Assembly: GCA_963824345.1 (NCBI GenBank)
Contig: CAWGOZ010000006.1
Span: forward strand, 248,001 to 312,000
DNA: 64,000 nucleotides
Direction of reading: 5' to 3'
From: Palsa-89 sp963824345
GTDB lineage: Bacteria > Acidobacteriota > Terriglobia > Bryobacterales > Bryobacteraceae
Shown piece by piece: positions 35,569 through 43,789 of this stretch. The notes under the pieces are model-generated. The model saw only the letters and a list, made by a program, of their open reading frames with translations, was not told where the DNA came from and searched no databases. Each line of letters opens with the position of its first letter. Within the stretch, counting starts at the first letter, position 1. The translations under genes and the position numbers were made by a program.

Positions 35569-35817
35569 ATGACCAAAGATCGAGTAGTGAGTGCCACGGA
35601 GTTCAAGGCCAAGTGCCTCGCCTACCTCGACGAGATCGAGCAACGCGGCGGACCTATCGCCATCACACGGCGGGGACGGCCCGTGGCAGTTCTTGGACCG
35701 GCCAAGAAGAAGGCCTGGAAATCGCCTAGGGGCAGTTGGGCGGGGAGGGCCAGAATCGTGGGGGACATCGTGAACCCCGATACGCCCAGCCTGTGGGAGA
35801 TCGCTCGCGAGGAATAG
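35569..35817 (+). CDS. Phd/YefM family antitoxin
   Basis: 82 residues from ATG 35569 with GAAGG upstream. Typical N-terminus for DNA binding and dimerisation (VSATEFKAKCLAYLDEIEQR, PIAITRRGRPVAVLGP), then a disordered toxin-binding tail ending in SLWEIAREE. It precedes a PIN-domain toxin gene by 24 bp. Confidence 0.85.
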   Translation: MTKDRVVSATEFKAKCLAYLDEIEQRGGPIAITRRGRPVAVLGPAKKKAWKSPRGSWAGRARIVGDIVNPDTPSLWEIAREE

Positions 35818-35841
35818 GAGCCCTTACTGCTGCCCCGGTTC

Positions 35842-36227
35842 GTGCTGGATACCCACATCGCGGTTCGATGGCTGGTCGAACCAAGGAAGCTATCACGAGA
35901 GCAGAGCCGAGTGCTGGAGGGAATAGTACGCCGCACGGAGCCCGTTGCTTTGAGTGCGATCAGCCTGCTGGAGATCGCTGTTCGCACAAGTGAAGGAAAG
36001 CTCAGACTGAAGGTCGGTCCGAACGAGTTCTTTACGACCTGCGGGCCAACCCGGTGTTTCAAATCCTTCCGTTGACCTACGAGATTGCGGTAGAGGCCGC
36101 CGCGCTCGGCAACCTGCGAGATCCCTCCGATCGCGCCATCGTAGCGACCGCGCACCTACACAGGTTGCGCCTGGTGACTTCGGATCAGCGCATCGTCCAA
36201 TCGAAGCTGGTGCCGGTGGTCGCCTAG
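35842..36227 (+). pseudogene. PIN domain toxin with a one-base deletion
   Basis: From GTG 35842 the frame gives LDTHIAVRWLVEP and SAISLLEIAVRTSEGKLRL, then shifts near 36037: adding one G (ACGAC to ACGGAC) joins NEFFT to DLRANPVFQILPLTYEIAVE and on to DRAIVATAHLHRLRLVTSDQ and SKLVPVVA. All four PIN acidic positions are present when the frames are joined. No good ATG lies upstream. Either a sequencing error or an inactivated toxin beside its intact Phd antitoxin. Confidence 0.75.
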
Positions 36228-36259
36228 CTCGCTGGCAGACTGGTTTGTTGTCGCGATCG

Positions 36260-37719
36260 CTAATACGACTTCGCGATCACCACCCGGCGATCCACCGGCT
36301 CTCCGGTCTGGATGCATTTGCCGGGGCCGTCGTATTCGTCCACCAGCGGGATGCAGCGCACGGTGGCTTTGAACTCTTTCAGGCGAGCGTCACAGATGGG
36401 ATCGTCCTTCAAATGCGCCATCACGAACTTGCCGCCGCCCTTTTCGGCGGTGACCTCGGCCAGAATTGACTCCACCTCGCCGATCGAATTCGCCAGCACG
36501 GTATTGGCTTTGAGGCGCTGCTTTGCGGCGGCGTAAAGATCGCTTTGCATCCGGGCGAGCGCGGCGGGAATTCGCGCTGCGATGTCGGACTGCGGCAGCA
36601 CTTCTTTCGTGCCAGTGTCGCGCCGTTTGAGCACAATGTTGCCCGCAGCCACATCGCGCGGGCCCAGCTCGAGAACCAGCGGCACGCCGCGCCGCTCCCA
36701 GTGGAAGAACTTGGCCCCGGGCGACGGGCCCTCGCGTTCATCGATCTTTATCTTTATGCCTTGGGCGCCGATGTCGCTGGCGATGCGGTGCGCCGTCTCC
36801 AGCACGAGCGCCTTTTCATCATCCTTGCGATAAATCGGCACCAGCACCGCCTTCACGGGCGCGACTTTCGGCGGAAGCACCAGCCCCTTGTCGTCGGAAT
36901 GGCTCATGATCAGGCCGCCGATCAGCCGCGTGCTGACGCCCCAGCTGGTCTGCCAAACGTAATCGAGCTGGCCTTCCTTGGTCTGGAATTTCACGTCGAA
37001 AGCGCTTGCCGAAGTTCTGGCCCAGGTCGTGGCTGGTGCCCGATTGCAGCGCCAGGCCGTTCTGCATCATCGCCTCGATGGCATAGGTCCGGACGGCGCC
37101 GGCGAATTTTTCGGCGCTGCGTTTTCTGACCTTTGATCACGGGCATCGCCATGATGTTCTCGGCCACATCGGCGTAAACGTCGAGCATGCGCAGCACCTC
37201 TTCGAGCGCCTCTTCGTGCGAGGAATGCGCGGTGTGGCCCTCTTGCCAAAGGAATTCCGTGGTGCGCAGAAACATGCGCGTGCGCAGCTCCCAGCGGATG
37301 ATGTTGGCCCACTGATTCATGAGAACCGGCAGGTCGCGCCAGCTCTGTATCCACTTGGCGAAGAAATGTCCGATGATGGTTTCCGAGGTCGGGCGAATAA
37401 CGTAGGGCTCCTCCAGTTTCTTGCCGCCCGCGATGGTGACGATAGCGAGCTCGGGCGAAAAGCCTTCCACGTGTTCGGCTTCCTTCTGCAAAAAGCTTTG
37501 CGGGATCAGTAGAGGAAAGTAGACGTTCTGATGGCCGGTGGCTTTGAAGCGATCGTCCAATTCGCGCTGCAGCACTTCCCAAACGGCGTAGCCATTGGGT
37601 TTGATAACCATGCAGCCTTTGACGACTTCGGCCGGCTCGGCCATGTCGCCATGGAGCACGACGTCCTGATACCAGGCAGCGAAGTCCTGGCTGCGTTGAG
37701 TGATGGGAGATTCGGCCAT
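36260..37719 (-). CDS. proS: Prolyl-tRNA synthetase (ProS type 3), with two one-base insertions
   Basis: Three frame segments join into a full enzyme of about 485 residues. N-terminal class II motif 2 region (MNQWANIIRWELRTRMFLRTTEFLWQEGHTAH), TSETIIGHFFAKWI, then motif 3 (GVSTRLIGGLIMSHSDDKGLVLPP), the anticodon-binding domain and a C-terminus ending in Tyr (VVIAKSY), the archaeal/eukaryote-like form without an editing insertion. Extra bases: an A in the run at 37122-37125 (plus-strand TTTT), and one near 37006 before FDVKFQTKEG. A broken sole proS would be lethal, so sequencing error is the likelier reading; another proS elsewhere would change that. Confidence 0.88.
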
Positions 37720-37815
37720 GAGGGGAAATAACTATTGTAGGGCAGGGGGAAGTCGCGAGGACTCGATCTTACCGCAGCCGAACCCTTAAATCGAATTCAC
37801 GTGGCAATGCCATCT

Positions 37816-38285
37816 TTAAGGCGCGATACCGAATTCCTTGCGAAGAAGATCGACGGTGGCCGCATCACGCAATAGGCAAACGATGTTCGGATTGGCAAAA
37901 ATGCCTTGAAATCGCTTTGCTCCGTCGCGGTCGAACGTCTTCTCCCATCTTACTCCGACCACCCATTCAGAGAGCGCTGGATCGTCTTTTTTTCGCTCAA
38001 GTTCGGCTGCCAGAGCTGTAAGTCGAGCAGCTTTTTGTCGGATCCGTCCGGCGCGAAATCACGCACCATCATTGCAGGTTCGCGTCGCCGTCGATGGCGA
38101 GTAGGTCGATACGCCCACCGCTCGTAGTCGTCACCTGTCTCCCGACGAGCGGCACGTCGATTCCGAGGATACTCGGGGATTCGACCACCCAATCCTCGAG
38201 CCGCTGTTCGTCGTTCAACGCTTCGTGGCTGATTTCCTGCAAGTCCTTTTCCCTGGACTTGCCAGAGCTTCATGCTGAATGGCAT
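37816..38285 (-). pseudogene. Remnant of a NucS/DUF91-like nuclease gene
   Basis: The gap between proS and the XRE gene is not empty. ATG 38285 gives MPFSMKLWQVQGK; removal of one G continues with DLQEISHEALNDEQRLEDWV, ESPSILGIDVPLVGRQVTTT and GGRIDLLAIDGDANL, the N-half of a PD-(D/E)XK nuclease of the EndoNucS-like type, and then a TGA just where the catalytic E-x-K strand is expected. From 38058 to 37816 another frame reads an intact-looking 80-residue tail (ELERKKDDPALSEWVVGVRW, FANPNIVCLLRD) with no start. This looks like one gene with a frameshift and an internal deletion. Confidence 0.6.
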
Positions 38286-38289
38286 CGGT

Positions 38290-38598
38290 TTATTTTCTGA
38301 TGGATCGTCTTAATACTCGATGTACGCGTTCCGGATCGCGAGCAATGATCGTCAAATAGGCTCGTGTCGGCTGGTCCGGCTCCGCGCGGCCCTGCTCCCA
38401 ATCGCGCAGCGTGCCGAGCGGGATGTGGTAGCGCTCGGCAAACTCCTCTTGCGTCAAGTCCAGCGCGCGCCGGATGATCTGGACCCGCGGCCTCGCTTTC
38501 ATACGCGGTTGCGCGTCAGGATCGGCGCGCGCCGCCTTCTCGACCTCCTCAGTGGACATCGGTCGAAGCATTTTGCTGGAAATAAGAATCTTGCTCAT
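38290..38598 (-). CDS. Helix-turn-helix (XRE) antitoxin-type regulator
   Basis: 102 residues from ATG 38598; a longer frame to 38718 covers toxin-like sequence and is rejected. After MSKILISSKMLRPMSTEEVE comes a basic linker and a helix-turn-helix (LDLTQEEFAERYHIPLGTLR DWEQGRAEPDQ in sequence), and the tail ends RVHRVLRRSIRK. Regulators of this kind commonly follow BrnT-type toxins as antitoxins, and a BrnT-like fragment overlaps its start. It ends 4 bp before the nuclease remnant. Confidence 0.75.
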   Translation of the reverse strand: MSKILISSKMLRPMSTEEVEKAARADPDAQPRMKARPRVQIIRRALDLTQEEFAERYHIPLGTLRDWEQGRAEPDQPTRAYLTIIARDPERVHRVLRRSIRK

Positions 38599-38690
38599 GT
38601 TTAATTGCCCTTCGTGCCGAGATGATACGCGTGCGTTCACCATAATCTCCGTAGTGCCGTTCCTCGCCCTGACGCGCTCCACCGGTTTTT
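38549..38690 (-). pseudogene. BrnT-like toxin C-terminal remnant
   Basis: In the frame overlapping the XRE start, codons read YGERTRIISARRAIKHEQ and stop at 38549. The R-I-I-S-A-R-R-A-x-x-H-E pattern is the BrnT C-terminus. A preceding stretch fits only in a different frame (RARNGTTEIMV), and no N-terminal half is found, so it is truncated and frameshifted. Confidence 0.45.
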
Positions 38691-38758
38691 GGGCGAGAAC
38701 GGCTCGGCAACTGGCCATCGATGGTAACAGCGCATCGATCGGTGCGCGTACGACAAAG

Positions 38759-40615
38759 CTATCCGCGCGCGCGCTTCAAAGCCGGCTTCAGATTCATGGT
38801 TCGGATCAGTTTGTGCAAGTAGTTGGGATGCAGCCCCAGGATTTTCGCGGCCGCGTCATGATCGTGATTCACCTGCTCGAAGGCCTGCAGAACCACCCGG
38901 CGCTTGGCGGCTTCCACCGCTTCTTCGTACATGCTGGCTGAAACGGCGGCCGGGCGCGACTCGCGAATGTGCTCCGGCAGATCCTCGGCCAGCAGCGTAT
39001 CCGCCGATCCCAGCACCACGGCGCGCTCGATGGCGTTTTCAAGCTCGCGCACATTGCCCGGCCACGAATAGCTCTGCAGATAGGCGCGCGCTTCGGGAGC
39101 CAGACCGACGATCTTGCGGCCGCACTCGGCGGCGTATTTTTTCGCGAAATGCTCCGCTAACGGCAAGATATCCTCGGGACGCTCACGCAAGGCGGGCGCC
39201 CGGAGCGAGACGACGTTCAAGCGGTAGAACAGATCGCGCCGGAAATCGCCCTGGCTCACCGCCTGCTCCAGCTCGCGATTGGTGGCGGCAAGCAGGCGAA
39301 TATCCAACTGGATGGTCTTAGTGCCGCCCACGCGTTCCATCTCGCGCTGCTGCAGGACGCGCAATAGCTTGGCTTGCAGCACGGGCGAAAGCTCTCCGAT
39401 TTCATCCAGGAACACCGTGCCGCCTTCGGCAATTTCGAGTTTGCCCTTCTTCTGGGTGATGGCGCCGGTGAACGCGCCGCGTTCGTGGCCGAACAGCTCG
39501 CTTTCAAGCAGCGTCTCGGTGAGCGCGGCGCAGTTGATGGCCACGAACGGTCCGGCGGCTCGCAGGCTGTTGCGATGCAGCGCCCTCGCAACCAATTCCT
39601 TACCGGTTCCGCTTTCGCCCAGGATCAGCACCGTGGAGTTGGAGGGCGCTACTTTGGCAATCTGCCGCTCCAGATCGCGCAGCTTGACGCTGACGCCCAC
39701 CATGCCGTGTTCAATCTTGAGCGCCGATTGGAGGCGTTCGTTCTCCTCCTGCAGCCATCCCAGGATGGTGGCGTTCTCCCAGGCCACGGCCGCCATGCCC
39801 GCTACCGCGGTAAGAAGCTGCAGATGACCCTCGTCGAAGCGATGCTCCCCGCCGCTGGATTCCAGGTACACCACTGCGGCTACTTCGCCGCGCACCACCA
39901 GCGGAGCAGCCAGGACGGAAAGACCGGATTGGTCTTCAGGCTCCAACCAGACCACAACGCGCTCGCCGCACGTACGCGCCAGCACCTGCGGGTCCGGTGT
40001 CCAATCGCCGGCATGAGCGCCGGGAATAAAGATCGAGGCGCGCGAGGCGGGAATCAAGTCCAGCAACAACGCCGTGAGATGGCTTCTGAGAACTTCCCCC
40101 GCCGTCACCGAGATGGCATCGTGGAGGCCCCGAAACGAATGCAGCAGCGTGCTCACGCGAAGCAGGGTGCGAAGATCATGCAAGGCGCGGGCCGAGGGAG
40201 GCAGGATGGTGTGCTCGTCGGAGGGAAGATACAGCGATTCCTCGAACCGGAGCTCCCGAGTACTCGCTCCGGAGTCCAACTGCTCCTGGCCGGCCGTAAC
40301 ATTGGCTTCCACCCGGTAGCAGAAGAGCGAACCACCGATCCGGATCTCGTCGCCGGGCGTTAGATGCTGCTCAGTGACGGGAGTGCCGGTGACGAAGGTT
40401 CCGTTGCGGCTCTCCAGATCCCGCAAGGTGCATTCGGCTCCCGAACGGACGAAAAGGCAGTGCCGGCGCGAGACGGCATGGTCCTCCAGTTGCAGATCGT
40501 TGGTGGGTTGCCGGCCCACCCAGAATTCGCCTTCAGGCAAAGGAAAGATACTGCCGCGCAAGGGACCGCGCACTGCCACCAGCCTCGGTTCGATTCCTGT
40601 TTTCGTTATCAGCAT
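38759..40615 (-). CDS. Sigma-54-dependent activator with FHA, GAF, AAA+ and Fis-type HTH domains
   Basis: 618 residues. FHA domain about 20-102 (VGRQ, SRRHC, LESRNGTFV), GAF domain about 145-285, AAA+ 305-530 with Walker A GESGTGKE (333-340) and the sigma-54 contact loop GAFTGA (380-385), and a C-terminal Fis-like HTH (DHDAAAKILGLHPNYLHKLI). There is no receiver domain; the FHA domain would instead recognise a phosphothreonine, so input from a Ser/Thr kinase is expected. A Ser/Thr kinase gene lies about 500 bp away, divergently. Target promoters are not evident in the window. Confidence 0.92.
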   Translation of the reverse strand: MLITKTGIEPRLVAVRGPLRGSIFPLPEGEFWVGRQPTNDLQLEDHAVSRRHCLFVRSGAECTLRDLESRNGTFVTGTPVTEQHLTPGDEIRIGGSLFCYRVEANVTAGQEQLDSGASTRELRFEESLYLPSDEHTILPPSARALHDLRTLLRVSTLLHSFRGLHDAISVTAGEVLRSHLTALLLDLIPASRASIFIPGAHAGDWTPDPQVLARTCGERVVVWLEPEDQSGLSVLAAPLVVRGEVAAVVYLESSGGEHRFDEGHLQLLTAVAGMAAVAWENATILGWLQEENERLQSALKIEHGMVGVSVKLRDLERQIAKVAPSNSTVLILGESGTGKELVARALHRNSLRAAGPFVAINCAALTETLLESELFGHERGAFTGAITQKKGKLEIAEGGTVFLDEIGELSPVLQAKLLRVLQQREMERVGGTKTIQLDIRLLAATNRELEQAVSQGDFRRDLFYRLNVVSLRAPALRERPEDILPLAEHFAKKYAAECGRKIVGLAPEARAYLQSYSWPGNVRELENAIERAVVLGSADTLLAEDLPEHIRESRPAAVSASMYEEAVEAAKRRVVLQAFEQVNHDHDAAAKILGLHPNYLHKLIRTMNLKPALKRARG

Positions 40616-40679
40616 GGTCCGGCGTGCCCAAAGGAACCTTCAGGTTATCGTACCCTGTCGGCAACCTCGGGCAACCGGA

Positions 40680-40710
40680 ACCCGCTTCATCACGGTCGCG
40701 GCTCGGTAAG
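40680..40710. repeat. Interspersed repeat (CACGGTCGCGGCTCGGTAA family), copy 3
   Basis: CCCGCTTCATCACGGTCGCG followed by GCTCGGTAAG. It lies between the stop of the DUF1328 gene (40718) and the start of the sigma-54 activator (40615). Confidence 0.75.
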
Positions 40711-40717
40711 GAGACGG

Positions 40718-40882
40718 TTAAACCCTGCGCGAAACGTGAGTGATGAGAGACACCAGGAACAGCACGATAAACACGAAGAACAGGATTTTCGCGATTCCCG
40801 CGGATGCGACAGCAATTCCCCCAAACCCGAAAGCACCCGCAATGATCGCTACCAACAGAAACACCAGCGCGTAATACAACAT
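40718..40882 (-). CDS. DUF1328 family small membrane protein
   Basis: 54 residues from ATG 40882, which has GGAGAGGAGG upstream; this strong site rules out the longer upstream frame. Two hydrophobic helices (YYALVFLLVAIIAGAFGFGGI and a second ILFFVFIVLFLVSLI) joined by the glycine-rich IAVASAGIAK, ending THVSRRV. This is the YtjA/DUF1328 pattern. Family members are often stress-induced and linked to envelope stress, but the function is not established. It lies upstream of the sigma-54 activator on the same strand. Confidence 0.88.
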   Translation of the reverse strand: MLYYALVFLLVAIIAGAFGFGGIAVASAGIAKILFFVFIVLFLVSLITHVSRRV

Positions 40883-41101
40883 GTCTTGCCTCCTCTCCCT
40901 TCGGATTTGACGTGCAGGTAGGTTGCCACTTCGCAGGTGTCGATAATGCAACAACATGCGCCGTTGGCCGCTGCTGGGACGCGGAAGAAATTGCCAACGC
41001 TGCTGGGGCTGTTCGCTCAACCCGTTAAAAAGTACCGGTACAAAGCCCGCTGAGTACAAGGCGCCTGCGCCTATTGCACCGGCGGCGGACTTCGGGTCAT
41101 A

Positions 41102-42880
41102 ATGCGATCACCGCGCCGGGAGTACTTGAACTTGCCCACTGAACCTTTTGTCGGCCAAACTGTTTCGCACTATGCGTTCCTGGAAAAGCTGGGCGCGGGC
41201 GGGATGGGAGAAATATATAAAGCCCGCGATGCACGGCTGAACCGGATGGTGGCGGTGAAAGTGCTGGCACCCGGCAAGATCCGCGATCCGACCGGACGCC
41301 GCCGCTTCATTCAAGAAGCCCAAGCCGCTTCCGCGCTGAATCACCCCAATATCATTACCATCCACGACATCCTACCGGATGGCGACACGCAATACATGGT
41401 GATGGAATACGTGTCCGGCAAGACCTTGCACCAACTGATCTCGGCAGGCCCGCTACCGGTTTCACAGGTGCTCCAACTGGCCACCCAGATGGCGAACGCG
41501 CTAGGCGTGGCGCATGCGGCTGGAATCATTCACCGCGATTTCAAACCGGCGAACGTCATGGTGACCGGTTCAGGCCTGGTAAAGGTGCTGGACTTCGGGC
41601 TGGCCAAGTTGACCGATGTATCTTCGCAACTGGATGTCACCTCCGATGGCGAGCAGAATACGTTGACCACGGCGCCGCTCACGCGGGAAGGTTCCATCAT
41701 GGGGACCGTGAACTATATGTCCCCCGAGCAAGCCGAGGGTCTGAAGGTAGACGCGCGGTCCGACATCTTTTCCTTCGGCGCGGTGTTGTACGAGATGGTG
41801 ACCGGCCGCCGCGCGTTTGACGGCGATTCTGGAATTTCCACTCTGTCGGCGGTGTTGCGGGACGAAGTGAAGCCGATTCACGAGATGGCCCCGGACGTTC
41901 CGGTGGAACTGGCGGACATCGTGAACCGCTGTCTGCGCAAGAATCCCGCGGCGCGCTGGCAATCCATGGCCGACGTAGAAGCGGAGCTGATCTCGCTAAA
42001 GCGCAGGTCCGAGTTCCCTGCCCCAGCCACGGCTCCGGTTGTGGTTGCGGCCTTACCGCACCAAAATACTTCCCAAAAGAGCGCCATTCCAAAGGCTATC
42101 CTGCTGGGCGCGGTGTGTCTGGCCGTGCTGGCGCTGGCGGTTGGTATGGCTTGGTGGTCAACGCGTCCAAAGCAACCAGCGGAGACTGTTGCCGCACCCG
42201 CGCCTGTGCCTGCGGCCGTGGCGCCAGTGCCCGCGGCCGTGGCACCAGCGCCCGGGCCGCCTGCGCCTCAGGCGGTTGCGACTGCTGCACCCGCGCCCGC
42301 CTCCGCGAATGTCAAACCAATGGCGCCGGCCATCAAACCGGCAGCGCCGCCACCAGTATCCGCTCCAGTTTCCGCTCCCATCGTGACGGAGCCGGTGACT
42401 CCGCCGCCTCCGCCACGCGCAGCACCGGTTGCTCCCGCGATTCGAGCCGCCGCTCCAGCTAAGCTGGTACCGGTGACTCTGAGCGATGGAATTCCCTTCC
42501 GCATCGCGCTCCTGGAGGATGTTCCCAACGATTCGCAAGTGGGCCGGCCGCTGCGATTCCGTGTGCTGGACGATGTCCAATCCGGCAACACAACGGTGAT
42601 TGCGAAAGGGTCCACCGTTAGCGGCACGCTGGCCGACCTAGGCGGGAAAAGAAACTTCTTCGGCGAGCGCAGCAAAGTGCGATTCCGGCTGATCGCGGCT
42701 CAATCGGTGGATGACGTCAAGATCAACGTTCGGGCCACTCCCGCGCGGCGGGCGGATGGCGTCGAAACGCGCCCCTTCGCCAAGGCCAACGGAGGCAAGG
42801 ATAAGGAATTGATCGCCACGAGCGGCAGTGAATATATCGCCTACATCTCGGGCGACCAGACGGTGAGCGTCCACAAGTAG
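41102..42880 (+). CDS. Membrane-anchored Ser/Thr protein kinase
   Basis: 592 residues. Kinase domain about 22-300: glycine loop GAGGMGE (31-37), Lys53, catalytic HRDFKPANV (Asp146), DFG (Asp164), and activation segment ending in GTVNYMSPEQ. Then a transmembrane helix (332-352), a Pro/Ala-rich linker of about 100 residues, and a C-terminal beta-type domain (about 455-590: FRIALLEDVPNDSQVGRPLR, VIAKGSTVSGTLADLGGK) that lies outside the membrane. The extracytoplasmic domain is a likely sensor or wall-binding part. The FHA-containing sigma-54 activator nearby is a plausible phospho-target. Confidence 0.9.
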   Translation: MRSPRREYLNLPTEPFVGQTVSHYAFLEKLGAGGMGEIYKARDARLNRMVAVKVLAPGKIRDPTGRRRFIQEAQAASALNHPNIITIHDILPDGDTQYMVMEYVSGKTLHQLISAGPLPVSQVLQLATQMANALGVAHAAGIIHRDFKPANVMVTGSGLVKVLDFGLAKLTDVSSQLDVTSDGEQNTLTTAPLTREGSIMGTVNYMSPEQAEGLKVDARSDIFSFGAVLYEMVTGRRAFDGDSGISTLSAVLRDEVKPIHEMAPDVPVELADIVNRCLRKNPAARWQSMADVEAELISLKRRSEFPAPATAPVVVAALPHQNTSQKSAIPKAILLGAVCLAVLALAVGMAWWSTRPKQPAETVAAPAPVPAAVAPVPAAVAPAPGPPAPQAVATAAPAPASANVKPMAPAIKPAAPPPVSAPVSAPIVTEPVTPPPPPRAAPVAPAIRAAAPAKLVPVTLSDGIPFRIALLEDVPNDSQVGRPLRFRVLDDVQSGNTTVIAKGSTVSGTLADLGGKRNFFGERSKVRFRLIAAQSVDDVKINVRATPARRADGVETRPFAKANGGKDKELIATSGSEYIAYISGDQTVSVHK

Positions 42881-42886
42881 AAATCT

Positions 42887-43732
42887 CTAGCTCAGCGAAA
42901 AAAGACGCGCGGCGTTTTCCTTCAGGATGAGAGGGCGCACTTCGTCGCGAATGGCGATGGCGGCGAAATCGGCCAGCCAACGGTCGGGCGTGATGAGCGG
43001 GTAATCGGAACCGAAGAGCATCTTTTTCTTCAGCAGAGTGTTCGCGTACTGAATCAGGATCGGCGAAAAATATTTGGGCGACCATCCCGACAGGTCGATG
43101 TAGACTTGCGGCTTGTGCAGGCAGACCGAAATAGCTTCGTCCTGCCAGGGGAACGATGGATGGGCCATGATGATCGGCATATCGGGAAAATCCACGGCCA
43201 CGTCGTCGATGTCCATGGGATTGCCGTACTTCAGCCGAATACCGCCGCCGCCCGGCATACCGGTGCCGATGCCGCTGTGGCCGGTGTGAAAGATCACGGG
43301 GAGCTTGGCTGCGGCAACCACTTCATAAAACGGATACGCGGCTTTGTCGTTGGCGTGAAATTGCTGGAGCGGAGGATGCAGCTTGAAGCCGCGAATGCCG
43401 CCACCGGCGATGAGACGGCGCGCCTCTTTCACGGCATCGGCGCCGCGCATGGGATCGACGCTTGCAAAAGCCATCATGATATCGCTGTTGTCGGCCGCGA
43501 AGGCCACGACATCGTCGTTAGAAACTTGGGGACGCCCCGTCAGCCGTTCGTCGACGGAAAAGACCACACAGCCGATTTTCCGCGCGCGATAATATTCCGC
43601 GAGCTCCTTGCGGCCGTAGCCAACGCCGGCGTTGCCGAAGTATTTGCGCGCGGCCTCTTCGGCGGCGTTGCCGGATGGGTCAGGCTCCACGTGAACGTGA
43701 GTATCGATGGCGATGAGAGTATCGAGTTTCAT
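42887..43732 (-). CDS. Amidohydrolase family 2 metal-dependent hydrolase
   Basis: 281 residues: N-terminal metal motif AIDTHVHVEPD, central FKLHPPLQQF, FHTGHSGIGTGMPGG, MAHPSFPWQDEA and the C-terminal metal Asp in LLFGSDYPLITPDRW-type sequence (KKMLFGSDYPLITP). This is the ACMSD/LigY-like family that hydrolyses or decarboxylates ring-cleavage and related acids. It is followed on the same strand, through a repeat element, from the CoA ligase upstream, so it may act in the same aromatic pathway. Substrate unknown. Confidence 0.85.
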   Translation of the reverse strand: MKLDTLIAIDTHVHVEPDPSGNAAEEAARKYFGNAGVGYGRKELAEYYRARKIGCVVFSVDERLTGRPQVSNDDVVAFAADNSDIMMAFASVDPMRGADAVKEARRLIAGGGIRGFKLHPPLQQFHANDKAAYPFYEVVAAAKLPVIFHTGHSGIGTGMPGGGGIRLKYGNPMDIDDVAVDFPDMPIIMAHPSFPWQDEAISVCLHKPQVYIDLSGWSPKYFSPILIQYANTLLKKKMLFGSDYPLITPDRWLADFAAIAIRDEVRPLILKENAARLFSLS

Positions 43733-43740
43733 ATTTTGGA

Positions 43741-43789
43741 CCGCTCCCTCACGGTCGCGGCTCGGTAAGGCTCGGTCGCGGTTCAGTAA
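43741..43789. repeat. Interspersed repeat (CACGGTCGCGGCTCGGTAA family), copy 4, doubled
   Basis: Two head-to-tail copies: CCGCTCCCTCACGGTCGCGG CTCGGTAAGG and then CTCGGTCGCGGTTCAGTAAC. They encode the C-terminal TEPRPSLTEPRP of the CoA ligase and its stop. Confidence 0.8.
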
